In this document: piece after piece, positions 35,407-44,833 of the stretch
Layout: each line of letters begins with the position of its first letter
Position numbering within the stretch: position 1 is the stretch's first letter
Source of the DNA: an uncultured Bacteroidota bacterium
GTDB taxonomy: Bacteria > Bacteroidota > Bacteroidia > Chitinophagales > Chitinophagaceae
Length of the DNA stretch: 59,647 nucleotides
NCBI GenBank assembly: GCA_903887005.1
Contig: CAISOH010000007.1
Coordinates: 1 to 59,647, forward strand
Reading direction: 5' to 3'
Notes under the pieces: model-generated
Database searches by the model: none
The model's input: only the letters and a program-made list of their open reading frames with translations
Told to the model about the DNA's origin: nothing
Position numbers and translations under genes: made by a program

Positions 35407-38400
35407 TTACACCTCAATCTCTACCACATCATCCTTCCCCGGCCGGATCAATTCATATCGTTTTGCAAAATTGCACCAGTGGCAGGTTTCTTTGCCGCAG
35501 CCTTTGTCAAATTCATGATTCATTATACGGCCGTAGGTGTCCTTTATTTGCCCGCGCACTATTTCTTCGTCATTTGCGAATACGGGTACCACTATTTGTT
35601 TGTATTCACCGGTTTTACTTTTTTGTATATAGTCGAACATGCCGAGGGTCACCTTCCAGCTTTTTTCTTCGTAATTCTCGAGCAGCAGTTTATAAAATAC
35701 CATTTGACGCCAGTAGTCGCCGCCTAATGGCTCTTTCTCATTTGGCGGGGCAGTATTTGCATTGGCTGATTTGTCGGGGTCGCCGGTTTTATAGTCCACT
35801 ACTTTGCAGCTATTCCCGTTTAGTTCTATCTTATCAATTTTCCCGGTCACAGGTACGCCATCCAGAATGTAGCGGGGAACTTTAAACTCTATCTCTACAT
35901 TTTTTTGAAAGCTGTTCAGATAGTGATTGTAATATTCTGTAAGCAAGGTATGGCCCTGCTCCATCCTGCGCTCAAACTGAACCGGTGTAAAACAGGAAGC
36001 TTCGGAATACAATGCGGAATTAAATGCCCCCAATACATGGTCTTTACCGGGAAATTCCCCATTCTTTTCTTTCATATCCAGGAACATACGTTCCAGCGCA
36101 TAATGCACCGCACTGCCGAAAGCGAGCGCATCATTTTTCTGAAAGGGCACTTTAAGGATTGTTTCATAATAGAACGCCAGCGGGCACCGCAGGAATTTAG
36201 ACAATGCCGTATAGCTCATAATGAACTGCTGCAATACCCGTTCAATCCATTCGGCATTGGCCATTTTTATGCGCACCTCCGGCACCGGCTGCAGCGCCCA
36301 TTCAATGTGTTTAATAATTTCTTCTGTGGGTAAAGTCAGAGATACCCTTTCTTCCGGCGTTGATATTTCTTCTATGAATACCGATGTTTCTAATGGCTTG
36401 CCTGCATTATCAGCGGCAGCATACGAAACCTGCAAATGTTTTTTCGCGCGGGTCAGGGCCACATAAAACAAGCGGCGCGCAACTTCCACTTTATATGTTT
36501 TCTCCGGGTCTTCATCAGTAGCGGTAATAGTATCCGGCATACGGTATTCATTGCCGCCGCCACGCTTTCCCTCCCAGAAATTTTTGGTGCAGCCAATTAC
36601 AAACACATACTCAAATTCATTGCCTTTGGCGCTGTGAGCAGTATAGAAATGAACGCCGTTTTCATTTTGTGTCACTTTTTGAAGTGGTACCGGTATCTTT
36701 TCATCATTCATCCGGCCTATCATTTGCAAAAACTCCGCTAGTTTTATTTTTGGATTGCGCGCAAAGGAATCTTTTACAAATTCAAAAAAGGTATGCAACG
36801 CCTGGATATTCCATACATGATCGGTAGTTCTTATTAAGTGGGCTACTATGCCACTCTCATGTACTATCTTTTCTACTAGGAGAGGCAAAGGCAGGCTTAG
36901 CTGGTGTTTTTCCCATTCATCCAGATTTTTGCCCAGCCGGTGCATAGCCTTTGCCGATCTCAATTCCAGCGACTCAATAAGCAGCGGATTGGAAAGCAGT
37001 AACCGCCAGCGAACCGGGCCTCTTTCTTTTTTGTTGGTTTGCATGTAAAGCGATAGCAACGCAATGTCGGTGGGCTCTATTCCAAAGTAGGACGCATGCA
37101 TGATCTCGAATAAAGTCTCTTCACCGTCAAAGGTTTTTTTGCGTTCTTCATCGAGGTAGCGGAGCACATTGAGTATTTGCTCCACGAGTGGCAATTCGAG
37201 AATGTTTACCGGCTTCTTTACATTGTAGGGTATGCCCTTGCGCTCCATGAGGGCAATGATATTGTCAGCCTGTTTGTGCTGGGCATACAATATCGCCACC
37301 TCCCGCAGGGATATGCCTGATTCCTGCAGCCGTTCTATTTGCATAACTATATCCGCTTCCTCATGAAGGACATTACTGTATGCTGTAACAACAGGAGTAA
37401 CTGAATTGCTGCCATCCTTAAAACGTTCTGCCGAAGAGATTATATTTTTATCAAGGTCAAGCTCCTTCAATTGGTTGATGAGCCGTTTCTCGTTGTTTTG
37501 GATGGTTGCCATGGCCCGGTCTAAAATGGGCTGTGAGGAACGGTAGTTGTGCGGCAGTACTATGATCTTTATATGCTCCTTGTATCGCTCATAAAAATCA
37601 ACGATGTTGCGGATGCGCGCCCCCTGGAATTCGTAAATACCCTGGTCGTCATCGCCCACAACAAAAATGTTAGGGTCTTCCCAGAAGGAAGAAAGGAAGT
37701 TGAGGATTTCATTCTGGGAGCCATTGGTATCCTGAAATTCATCTACCAAAATAAACTGGTAACGCTCCTGGTAACTTTGCAATAAGGAGGGGTGTTTGCC
37801 GAAAGCATCGAGCACCCAAAGAATCATGTCATTGAAGTCATACCGCCCTGCTTCATTCATTCTTGACTGGTAATTATCATATAGCAAGGCAGCGGCGCGG
37901 GTATCTTCCATTTTCCTTATTTCTTCATCGAGCTGGTTTTGTTTGAGGTCGCCTTTTTTATATCCTTTGCCGTTTCTCTGGTAAATGTATTCAGGCCTTT
38001 CCGGCAGGCTGTCAATATATTCGTCAATAGATGTAGATACAAATTCAGGGGTAAGGTGTTCGCGTTTCATGAGATCGAACAGGCGGGATAGCTTGCCGGC
38101 ATCGAAGTAAATATTGCCGCTGAGCTTGCGGAGTAAATGGCCTTGTGGCAATTCCTCCAGCATTTTATATAATAGTTCGGTTCGTTCCAGGTCGCTTATG
38201 GGTTGTAAAGCCCACTGTCCGAAGTAACCGCTGAAATTCTGAATAACGTTGTTGCAAAAAGCATGAAAGGTGAAGATATTCACCTTATGCGCGGCAGGGC
38301 CAATGATCTGTACCAGCCTGCGCCGCATGGAGTTGGTGGCTTCATCGGTATAAGTAAGGCATAGTATTTCCTGCGGCTGTACCTGCGCCTCGCTGCGAAG

Positions 38401-38553
38401 CAGGTAAGCAATACGCATAGACAGTACCTCTGTTTTACCCGTGCCCGGCCCGGCTATCACCATCACAGGGCCATAGATAGTATCAACGGCTTCGCGCTGG
38501 CGGTCGTTGAGGTTGTTGTAACGGTCGAGGAAGATATCTTCTTTGGTGGACAT
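35407..38553 (-). CDS. UvrD/PcrA-type helicase fused to a PD-(D/E)XK nuclease with Fe-S cysteines
   Basis: The 1048-residue protein has SF1A helicase motifs: Walker A AGPGTGKTEVL (about 33-43), ILVDEFQDTN, VVGDDDQGIYEFQGA, LPHNYRSS, HSAKGNEFEYVFVIG and FYVALTRAKKHL. The C-terminal 250 residues are a RecB-like nuclease with VTGKIDKIEL and VVDYKTG. Four cysteines (one in LRCPLAFYYE, three in CGKETCHWC) match the Fe-S pattern of AddB-type nucleases. By analogy it resects or unwinds DNA ends. It converges with sbcC, so two end-processing machines sit together. It is not a canonical AddAB pair; no second subunit is nearby. Confidence 0.9.
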   Translation of the reverse strand: MSTKEDIFLDRYNNLNDRQREAVDTIYGPVMVIAGPGTGKTEVLSMRIAYLLRSEAQVQPQEILCLTYTDEATNSMRRRLVQIIGPAAHKVNIFTFHAFCNNVIQNFSGYFGQWALQPISDLERTELLYKMLEELPQGHLLRKLSGNIYFDAGKLSRLFDLMKREHLTPEFVSTSIDEYIDSLPERPEYIYQRNGKGYKKGDLKQNQLDEEIRKMEDTRAAALLYDNYQSRMNEAGRYDFNDMILWVLDAFGKHPSLLQSYQERYQFILVDEFQDTNGSQNEILNFLSSFWEDPNIFVVGDDDQGIYEFQGARIRNIVDFYERYKEHIKIIVLPHNYRSSQPILDRAMATIQNNEKRLINQLKELDLDKNIISSAERFKDGSNSVTPVVTAYSNVLHEEADIVMQIERLQESGISLREVAILYAQHKQADNIIALMERKGIPYNVKKPVNILELPLVEQILNVLRYLDEERKKTFDGEETLFEIMHASYFGIEPTDIALLSLYMQTNKKERGPVRWRLLLSNPLLIESLELRSAKAMHRLGKNLDEWEKHQLSLPLPLLVEKIVHESGIVAHLIRTTDHVWNIQALHTFFEFVKDSFARNPKIKLAEFLQMIGRMNDEKIPVPLQKVTQNENGVHFYTAHSAKGNEFEYVFVIGCTKNFWEGKRGGGNEYRMPDTITATDEDPEKTYKVEVARRLFYVALTRAKKHLQVSYAAADNAGKPLETSVFIEEISTPEERVSLTLPTEEIIKHIEWALQPVPEVRIKMANAEWIERVLQQFIMSYTALSKFLRCPLAFYYETILKVPFQKNDALAFGSAVHYALERMFLDMKEKNGEFPGKDHVLGAFNSALYSEASCFTPVQFERRMEQGHTLLTEYYNHYLNSFQKNVEIEFKVPRYILDGVPVTGKIDKIELNGNSCKVVDYKTGDPDKSANANTAPPNEKEPLGGDYWRQMVFYKLLLENYEEKSWKVTLGMFDYIQKSKTGEYKQIVVPVFANDEEIVRGQIKDTYGRIMNHEFDKGCGKETCHWCNFAKRYELIRPGKDDVVEIEV

Positions 38554-38667
38554 TAATTTTTAATTGGATGAATAAAGGTAGTTAGTAAATGGAAAAAGGA
38601 AAATGATATTAAAGGAATGCAATAAGGGCAACACAAACTTTCATATATTCATTTATTTCATTCCGAC

Positions 38668-38711
38668 TTAACATTAAGTTAATATGGCGGTAATGTGGAG
38701 GTAACATTGAG
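38668..38711 (+). promoter_or_regulatory. Pho box: four 11-bp direct repeats upstream of the porin-pst operon
   Basis: Four consecutive 11-bp units read TTAACATTAAG, TTAATATGGCG, GTAATGTGGAG and GTAACATTGAG. The period of 11 bp and the TAAyrTT core fit binding by PhoB-type OmpR-family regulators, which bind 11-bp direct repeats. The array ends about 39 bp before the porin ATG and overlaps the place of the -33 box; CCTTTG at 38718-38723 may be the -7. Activation under phosphate starvation is inferred. Confidence 0.6.
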
Positions 38712-38749
38712 TTGCGTCCTTTGCATTCAAATTAAAACACGTACACACA

Positions 38750-40123
38750 ATGAGAAAATCAATTACAAAAATCAGTCTTATCTGCTCATTATTATTGATG
38801 GCAGCGGCAGCACACGCACAAACAGACACAGCAGCGGAATTTAAGCCAAGTGGCAAAATCTGGGGATACGCTTTCGGGGATTACGCATGGAAAGGCGCTA
38901 CCGATGAATTAAAACGCGGCGGTTCTAACCAATACACTAATATTCCGCTTAACGCAAATCTCTTTCAATGGCGCCGGGTTTATTTAGGCTATGATTACAA
39001 TATCAGTGCAAAATTTTCCACTGAACTTTTATTAGCTGCGGAAGATGACTGGGCTGGTAACGTTTTAGGCCAACCTGCCGCTTCAGTTACAGTTAGTACG
39101 GTAACAGGAACTAGTACTGCCGTGGGATTGGGCAATAATGGCGATGTGCTGATGAACAACAAATTTGCACCTTATATTAAACTGGCAAACGTCCGCTGGA
39201 AGAACATCTTTAAAAATTCAGATCTTGTTTTCGGCCAACAGAATACTCCTGCATACGCAAAAACAGGCAGGAACAACCAGACTGCAGAGGAATTGTGGGG
39301 TTACCGCTCCATAGAAAGGACCATTACGGATATACGCCGTACCAGTTCTTATGACTTTGGTGCGTCATTGCAAGGCTGGTTTGATAACAAAGGCAATTTT
39401 GGTTACGATGTATTGATTGCAAATGGCCAGGGAGCAAAACCTGAAAATGATCCATACAAATGGGTATATGGGGATATATATGCCAAGTTCCTGAACAAAA
39501 AATTGATTGTTCAACTTTACCAGGATTATGCAAAACTCAACTGGGGCGTATGGGCAAATGGCGCTAAAACAGGAATTGAAAGCCCGAACGGGCCAAGGTA
39601 TCAGGACCGTAATATGACGAAATTATTTGTTTGTTATACTGATCCAAAATTCACCATCGGTTTTGAAGGATATATGAATACATTAATGGGTGATGTGGTA
39701 GTAACAGGAGTTGATAAAAACACTTATTACCGTACGACGAAAGCTATGGGAGAGGAAATATTTGTTAAAGGCCGCATTACAAAGAGTGAACTTGGTTTTT
39801 TCGCCATGTTTGATAATTTAGATCCAAGCACTAATCTCAAGAATATCGTAAATGAAGCTAATACTGCAAAGTATTCTGTAGGCACTTCCCAATACGACCC
39901 GACTACAAAAGAAATGTTCGTAACATTCGGATTAGATTATACTCCTGTTAAGAATGTGCACATTATGCCAAATATCTGGATGAATACGTATAATTCATCC
40001 CTTGACGCAACTCAATCTAACACAGCTACTAAACCGGTAGCATATACTGCTATGAATGGAAACGTGACTACAGTTAAGGGTACAGATGCAGTTTACCGTA
40101 TCACTTTATACTATAGGTTTTAA
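38750..40123 (+). CDS. Outer-membrane porin of the phosphate regulon (beta-barrel, OprO/OprP-like role)
   Basis: The 457-residue protein has a signal peptide ending AAAAHAQ and a barrel of about 16 strands, with an early GKIWGYAFGDYAWKG and the terminal strand YRITLYYRF. It is the first gene after the Pho box and lies 38 bp before pstS, so it most likely carries phosphate or phosphorylated compounds through the outer membrane when phosphate is scarce. Family membership (phosphate-selective porin) is inferred from position and barrel traits. Confidence 0.75.
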   Translation: MRKSITKISLICSLLLMAAAAHAQTDTAAEFKPSGKIWGYAFGDYAWKGATDELKRGGSNQYTNIPLNANLFQWRRVYLGYDYNISAKFSTELLLAAEDDWAGNVLGQPAASVTVSTVTGTSTAVGLGNNGDVLMNNKFAPYIKLANVRWKNIFKNSDLVFGQQNTPAYAKTGRNNQTAEELWGYRSIERTITDIRRTSSYDFGASLQGWFDNKGNFGYDVLIANGQGAKPENDPYKWVYGDIYAKFLNKKLIVQLYQDYAKLNWGVWANGAKTGIESPNGPRYQDRNMTKLFVCYTDPKFTIGFEGYMNTLMGDVVVTGVDKNTYYRTTKAMGEEIFVKGRITKSELGFFAMFDNLDPSTNLKNIVNEANTAKYSVGTSQYDPTTKEMFVTFGLDYTPVKNVHIMPNIWMNTYNSSLDATQSNTATKPVAYTAMNGNVTTVKGTDAVYRITLYYRF

Positions 40124-40161
40124 TAACAACCAGGCTAAATAATTTTTAAAATAAATTTTAT

Positions 40162-41268
40162 ATGAAAGCATTAAAAAGTTTAGCATTAGCCGGCCTTGCA
40201 ATTGCAATTACAGGCGGTATGATGCTCACAAGCTGCGGTGGCGGCGGTACAGCCTCCAAATCAGACAGCACAGCAAATAAGGCAGGCGGTGAAGATAATA
40301 CGATACTGGGTGCGGGAGCAACATTCCCTAACCCACTGTATTCTAAAATGTTTTCAGAATACAACAAGACAACAGGCCTGAAAGTTAACTACCAGTCCAT
40401 AGGATCAGGCGGCGGTATCCAGCAGCTTACCAGCAAGACGGTTGACTTTGGCGCTTCTGACGCTCCGCTGAACGGCAAACAGGATTCTGCATTATCTGCT
40501 CCGGCAGTGCATATCCCTATAACCGCAGGCGCAGTTGTGATCAGTTATAATATACCTGATCTTAAGGATACGCTGAAATTAACTCCCGATGTTTTGGCTA
40601 AGATATTCCTTGGGGAAATCAAAAAATGGAATGATCCGAAGATTGCGGCTGTTAATAAAGGAGTTAAGCTTCCATCAACAGACATACTTGTGGCACACCG
40701 TTCTGATGGCAGTGGTACATCAAATATCTTTACTACATACCTGAGCAAAGTAAGCAAGGATTGGGAAACTAAAGTAGGTAAGGGTTCTTCCGTTAACTGG
40801 CCTGTAGGTCTTGGAGGAAAAGGTAATGAAGGTGTTGCCGGTTCCGTGAAACAAACTCCTGGTGCAATAGGATATGTAGAGCTTGCTTATGCTATCCAGA
40901 ACAATATGGCTTTTGCCAAAATGCAGAATAAAGCGGGCAATTTTATTACACCATCTATTGCTAGTATTACTGCCGCAGCAAATATAACCATTCCTGCGGA
41001 TGCAAAAGTATCTCTTACAAATACGGAAGCTGCAGATGGCTATCCGATATCCGGCTTAACCTGGATACTTGTTTACAAAGAGCAGAAATATGGAGACCGT
41101 TCGGCAGGCCGTGCAGCAAATATGCTGAAGATGATACAGTGGATGATACATGACGGACAGCAATATTGCGCTCCGCTGAATTATGCGCCGCTTTCTGCAA
41201 ATGCAGTAGCAATAGGTGACGCCCAGTTGAAGACGATTACCTATGATGGCAAGCCGGTATTGCAATAA
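40162..41268 (+). CDS. pstS: Phosphate ABC transporter substrate-binding lipoprotein PstS
   Basis: The 368-residue protein has a lipoprotein signal (GGMMLTSC). The phosphate-binding residues typical of PstS are visible in GAGATFPNPLYSKMF, YQSIGSGGGIQQL, FGASDAPL and RSDGSGTS. It binds inorganic phosphate in the periplasm and delivers it to PstCA. It sits 15 bp before pstC in one operon. Confidence 0.95.
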   Translation: MKALKSLALAGLAIAITGGMMLTSCGGGGTASKSDSTANKAGGEDNTILGAGATFPNPLYSKMFSEYNKTTGLKVNYQSIGSGGGIQQLTSKTVDFGASDAPLNGKQDSALSAPAVHIPITAGAVVISYNIPDLKDTLKLTPDVLAKIFLGEIKKWNDPKIAAVNKGVKLPSTDILVAHRSDGSGTSNIFTTYLSKVSKDWETKVGKGSSVNWPVGLGGKGNEGVAGSVKQTPGAIGYVELAYAIQNNMAFAKMQNKAGNFITPSIASITAAANITIPADAKVSLTNTEAADGYPISGLTWILVYKEQKYGDRSAGRAANMLKMIQWMIHDGQQYCAPLNYAPLSANAVAIGDAQLKTITYDGKPVLQ

Positions 41269-41283
41269 GCTGGTACAATTTTT

Positions 41284-42276
41284 ATGGAAAGTTTAGTTAA
41301 AAATGATCTGATTACCCGTCCCGATATTAGTTCAGGACGGGTAATTAAATCTGTAAATACACCGGATACATTGAGTACCACCAAGCGGTTAAAGCGGTCA
41401 CATCGTCATATTCGAGCTGAAAATGTTTTCAGGCGCATCCTAATTATCGTAGGGTGGGCCACTGTAGTTTTGGTAGCAGGAATCATGGTAACGCTGATAT
41501 TCCAGTCAACGCTATCCATTAAGGCATCAGGATTTGGTTATCTCTGGGGAAAAACATGGGATCCTGTCAGGGATATTTTTGGTGTTTATCCTTTTCTGTT
41601 GGGTACACTGCTTACCTCTTTTCTGGCATTATTAATATCCATTCCATTTTCTTTTGCCGTAGCCATTTTTCTTGGTGAATATTATCCTACAGGATGGGTA
41701 TCTAACCTGTTGAAAAATACCGTGGAACTGATAGCCGCCGTTCCATCTGTAATATATGGTTTCTGGGGGCTTGCAGTACTGGTGCCTATAGTAAGAAGCT
41801 TTGAATCAAAAATCGGTGTAGAACCAGTTGGATTAGGCATTTTTACTTCATCGCTTATCCTCGCAATAATGATTGTTCCTTATGCGGCTTCTCTTGGCAG
41901 ATCAATGATCCAAATGGTGCCATCCACTTTAAAAGAAGCGGCTTATTCACTTGGCGCTACCAGGTGGGAGGTGATAAGAAGTGTGGTGCTTCCTTATACA
42001 AAATCCGGCATGTTCGCGGGCATTATGTTATCCCTTGGCCGCGCGCTGGGAGAAACAATGGCGGTAACCATGGTAATTGGTAATACAAGCCTTATTCCGA
42101 AAAACATATTTGCTCCAGGAAATACAATGGCGAGTGTTATAGCAAACGAATTTACGGAAGCAGATCACCCGGTATATCTTTCAGCGCTGATTGAATTGGG
42201 TTTGGTGCTGTTCGTAGTGACGGTTCTCATTAATATGGTTGGGAAAAGATTGATAAAAGGGTTTTCAAAAGAATAA
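41284..42276 (+). CDS. pstC: Phosphate ABC transporter permease PstC
   Basis: The 330-residue permease has six membrane helices and the EAA-type loop with LKEAAYSLGATRWEVIRSVV. The N-terminal 50 residues form a soluble extension coded over a hairpin (41310-41346). It pairs with PstA, whose gene starts 3 bp after its stop, to make the transmembrane channel. Confidence 0.93.
   Translation: MESLVKNDLITRPDISSGRVIKSVNTPDTLSTTKRLKRSHRHIRAENVFRRILIIVGWATVVLVAGIMVTLIFQSTLSIKASGFGYLWGKTWDPVRDIFGVYPFLLGTLLTSFLALLISIPFSFAVAIFLGEYYPTGWVSNLLKNTVELIAAVPSVIYGFWGLAVLVPIVRSFESKIGVEPVGLGIFTSSLILAIMIVPYAASLGRSMIQMVPSTLKEAAYSLGATRWEVIRSVVLPYTKSGMFAGIMLSLGRALGETMAVTMVIGNTSLIPKNIFAPGNTMASVIANEFTEADHPVYLSALIELGLVLFVVTVLINMVGKRLIKGFSKE
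41310..41346 (+). promoter_or_regulatory. Hairpin inside the start of pstC
   Basis: GATTACCCGTCC pairs with GGACGGGTAATT (11-12 bp) around a 13-base loop, beginning 26 nt after the pstC start. It has no T-run. It could slow decay of pstS mRNA or lower pstC translation relative to pstS. Confidence 0.4.
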
Positions 42277-42279
42277 TTT

Positions 42280-43125
42280 ATGAACGTCCAGGTAAAATAC
42301 AGGATCGGCAAAAGTATCGGCTTCCAGGCGTTGGTAATTTTATTATCAGCAGCCTGTGTCGTTCCGCTGATCTTTATCCTGATATACATTATACAGGCGG
42401 GTATCACAAAAATCAACTGGCATTTTCTTACGAATCTTCCAAAACCTGTAGGGGAAACAGGCGGTGGCATTGCGAACGCTTTATTGGGCAGTACCATAAT
42501 TATCCTGGTTGCTTCTGTTATTGCTATTCCTTTTGGAATTCTTTGCGGTATTTACCTGAGTGAAAATAAGAACAGCAAACTGGCATACTGGAGCAGGTTA
42601 TGCATAGATATACTACAGGGGATCCCGTCCATAGTAATTGGTATTGTCGCCTATTTCTGGCTGGTGAAGCCACTGGGCGGGTTCTCGGCCTTATCAGGAA
42701 GTGTGGCGCTGGCAATAATGATGCTGCCGATCGTAGTCCGCTCTACAGAAGAAACATTATTGTTGCTGCCAGATTCGCTCCGGGAGGCGGCCTTTGCTTT
42801 AGGAATGCCTTTTCACCGGGTTATATTAAAAGTATTAATTCCCTGCGGTATCAGCGGCATACTTTCCGGCGTTATGCTTTCCATAGCGAGGATCACCGGA
42901 GAAACGGCCCCGCTTTTGTTTACTGCATTTGGCAATCCTTATTTATCCACCAACGTCTTAAAACCCATGCAAAGCCTGCCATTGCTTATCTTTAATTACG
43001 CTACCAGCCCTTATAACGAATGGCACGATCTGGCATGGGGCGCATCATGTATATTACTCATCTGGGTATTATCATTAAACATTTTTACAAAGCTGATAAC
43101 GAGAAAATGGAAAGTACAATTGTAA
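42280..43125 (+). CDS. pstA: Phosphate ABC transporter permease PstA
   Basis: The 281-residue protein has six hydrophobic segments. The conserved loop LREAAFALGMPFHRVILKVLIP and GITRITGETAPL-like sequence (SIARITGETAPLLFTAFG) are diagnostic of PstA. It begins 3 bp after pstC and overlaps pstB by 19 bp, so the three are translationally coupled. Confidence 0.94.
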   Translation: MNVQVKYRIGKSIGFQALVILLSAACVVPLIFILIYIIQAGITKINWHFLTNLPKPVGETGGGIANALLGSTIIILVASVIAIPFGILCGIYLSENKNSKLAYWSRLCIDILQGIPSIVIGIVAYFWLVKPLGGFSALSGSVALAIMMLPIVVRSTEETLLLLPDSLREAAFALGMPFHRVILKVLIPCGISGILSGVMLSIARITGETAPLLFTAFGNPYLSTNVLKPMQSLPLLIFNYATSPYNEWHDLAWGASCILLIWVLSLNIFTKLITRKWKVQL

Positions 43126-43865
43126 AAGCAGTTAATTACAATGCATATTTTGGCGATAACCACGTTGTAAAGAATGTGAATATTGAAATTCCCCGGAATA
43201 ATGTAGTAGCTGTTATGGGCCCTTCAGGCTGCGGTAAAACCACTTTTCTGCGGGGTATAAACCGTATGCATGAGTTAATACCCGGAGCAACATCCACTGG
43301 CCAGATATTCCTGAATAATGAAGATGTTTATGAAATGCATCCCATTTTTGTGCGCCTGAAAATAGGCATGGTATTCCAGCGCCCTAATCCTTTCCCCAAT
43401 CTCAGCATTTATGACAATGTGATTGCGGGCTATAAGCTCAATGGTATTAAACTGCCAAAGGCGGAGAAAGATAAGATAGTAGAGCAATCTCTTACACGGG
43501 TGGCTTTATGGAATGAAGTAAAAGATTCACTCACTAAAAAAGGCTCCTTTCTCTCCGGCGGCCAGCAGCAGCGTTTGTGCATTGCACGTGCAGTAGCTAT
43601 GGAACCTGAAGTATTGCTGTTTGACGAACCTACATCAGCACTTGACCCTATCTCCACTTCTACTGTTGAGGAATTGTTTCATGAACTAAAGAAAAATTAT
43701 ACCTTGATCATTGTTACACATAATATGCAGCAGGCTGCCCGCGTTAGTGATAAAACGGCTTTCTTCTATATGGGTGAATTGGTGGAATATGATGAGACGA
43801 AGCAAATGTTTACTAATCCAAGTGATATCCGTACTCAAAATTATATTACCGGAAGATTCAGTTAA
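43107..43865 (+). CDS. pstB: Phosphate ABC transporter ATPase PstB
   Basis: The 252-residue ATPase has Walker A GPSGCGKTTFLRGINRM, Q-loop FQRPNPFPNLSIYDNV, signature LSGGQQQRLCIARAVA and Walker B LLFDEPTSALDP, all matching PstB. The frame is open from 43020; the ATG at 43107 is chosen because the family's conserved N-terminus starts there. It overlaps pstA. A hairpin repeat (43868-43926) follows before phoU. Confidence 0.95.
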   Translation: MESTIVKAVNYNAYFGDNHVVKNVNIEIPRNNVVAVMGPSGCGKTTFLRGINRMHELIPGATSTGQIFLNNEDVYEMHPIFVRLKIGMVFQRPNPFPNLSIYDNVIAGYKLNGIKLPKAEKDKIVEQSLTRVALWNEVKDSLTKKGSFLSGGQQQRLCIARAVAMEPEVLLFDEPTSALDPISTSTVEELFHELKKNYTLIIVTHNMQQAARVSDKTAFFYMGELVEYDETKQMFTNPSDIRTQNYITGRFS

Positions 43866-43867
43866 AA

Positions 43868-43926
43868 ACCCACAAACCCCCGGCCCCTCCCGATGAAAAA
43901 TCGGGACAAGTTCCGGGGAGATGTTA
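43868..43926 (-). repeat. Interspersed hairpin repeat between pstB and phoU
   Basis: Read on the minus strand: CCCCGGAACTTGTCCCGA, T-run, CGGGAGGGGCCGGGGG, then GTGGG. It has a nested hairpin (TCCCGAT/ATCGGGA, 43888-43906, within CCCCGG/CCGGGG). It matches the repeat at 8884-8939 in inverse orientation. Confidence 0.6.
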
Positions 43927-43980
43927 TTTGTAGGTGTTATGTAAAATAGAAATTTGAAAATTTTTTAAAATAGTATTGTA

Positions 43981-44652
43981 ATGACACAGTTGGAAAATGA
44001 AATACTGGCAATAAAGATTGAGGTGGTAAGTATGTGGACCTTGGTGGAATCGCAATTACAAAAAGCAAGGGCCGCTATGATGCACTTCGACAGGGACCTT
44101 GCCAGGGAAGTCGTATTGAAAGAGAAGCGTGTGAACGCCTTTGAATTAAAGCTCGACAGGGATTGTGAAAATATCTTTGCGCTTTATTGCCCCGTGGCTG
44201 TGGACCTTCGTTTTTTGCTGGCCGTACTTAAAATAAATACCAATCTCGAACGCATAGGAGATATAGCGGAAGGAATTGCCAAATACGTAATTGAATCTAT
44301 CGGTGATTTTGACCAGTCCATATTTAAGAAGACGCAGCTGATCACGATGTTCGATGACTCTATCAGCATATTGGCAGATACGCGAATAGCCTTTGAAAAG
44401 GAGGATACCATTCTTGCACGCAGTATTTTTAAACGTGACGAAGCGCTTGATAAGATCAACGGCGACGCAATTGACCGGGTAAGCGAATGTATAAAAGACG
44501 ATATGAGCGTAATGAAAGACGCATTATATGTACTTTCTATTATCCGCAAGCTGGAGCGGGTAGGGGACCAGGCCAAGAACATGGCCGAAGAGATCATATT
44601 CTACGTAGAAGCCAAGGTACTCAAGCACCAGAAGGATACGGCTAAAAGTTAA
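43981..44652 (+). CDS. phoU: Phosphate signalling protein PhoU
   Basis: The 223-residue all-helical protein has the two three-helix PhoU repeats, with CPVAVDLRFLLAVLKINTNLERIGDIAEGI and the second copy IIRKLERVGDQAKNMAEEI. PhoU links the Pst transporter to the PhoR kinase and limits phosphate signalling. It closes the pst operon, 115 bp after pstB. Confidence 0.94.
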   Translation: MTQLENEILAIKIEVVSMWTLVESQLQKARAAMMHFDRDLAREVVLKEKRVNAFELKLDRDCENIFALYCPVAVDLRFLLAVLKINTNLERIGDIAEGIAKYVIESIGDFDQSIFKKTQLITMFDDSISILADTRIAFEKEDTILARSIFKRDEALDKINGDAIDRVSECIKDDMSVMKDALYVLSIIRKLERVGDQAKNMAEEIIFYVEAKVLKHQKDTAKS

Positions 44653-44715
44653 TCCTCTTACCCTTTGAAGTGTCGGCAGGCATTGAGTGTGTTCATGTCT
44701 GATGCTTTATGAGTG

Positions 44716-44739
44716 ACTCCGGCAAAGCCGGAGTTTTTT
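44716..44739 (+). terminator. Intrinsic terminator of the pst-phoU operon
   Basis: ACTCCGGC and GCCGGAGT form an 8-bp stem with an AAA loop, followed by a T-run. It lies about 65 bp after the phoU stop. Confidence 0.88.
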
Positions 44740-44791
44740 AATCCCAATACCTCCAATAATCCAATCCCTCAAAAGTTTTGTATGCTTCACC

Positions 44792-44799
44792 TACCTTTG
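44792..44799 (+). promoter_or_regulatory. -7 element of the GNAT gene
   Basis: TACCTTTG matches TAnnTTTG. Transcription would start near 44805, so an ATG at 44801 in the same frame lies before the transcript, favouring the ATG at 44834. Confidence 0.4.
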
Positions 44800-44833
44800 C
44801 ATGATTGTTATAAATAATTTCCAGATTATCAGC

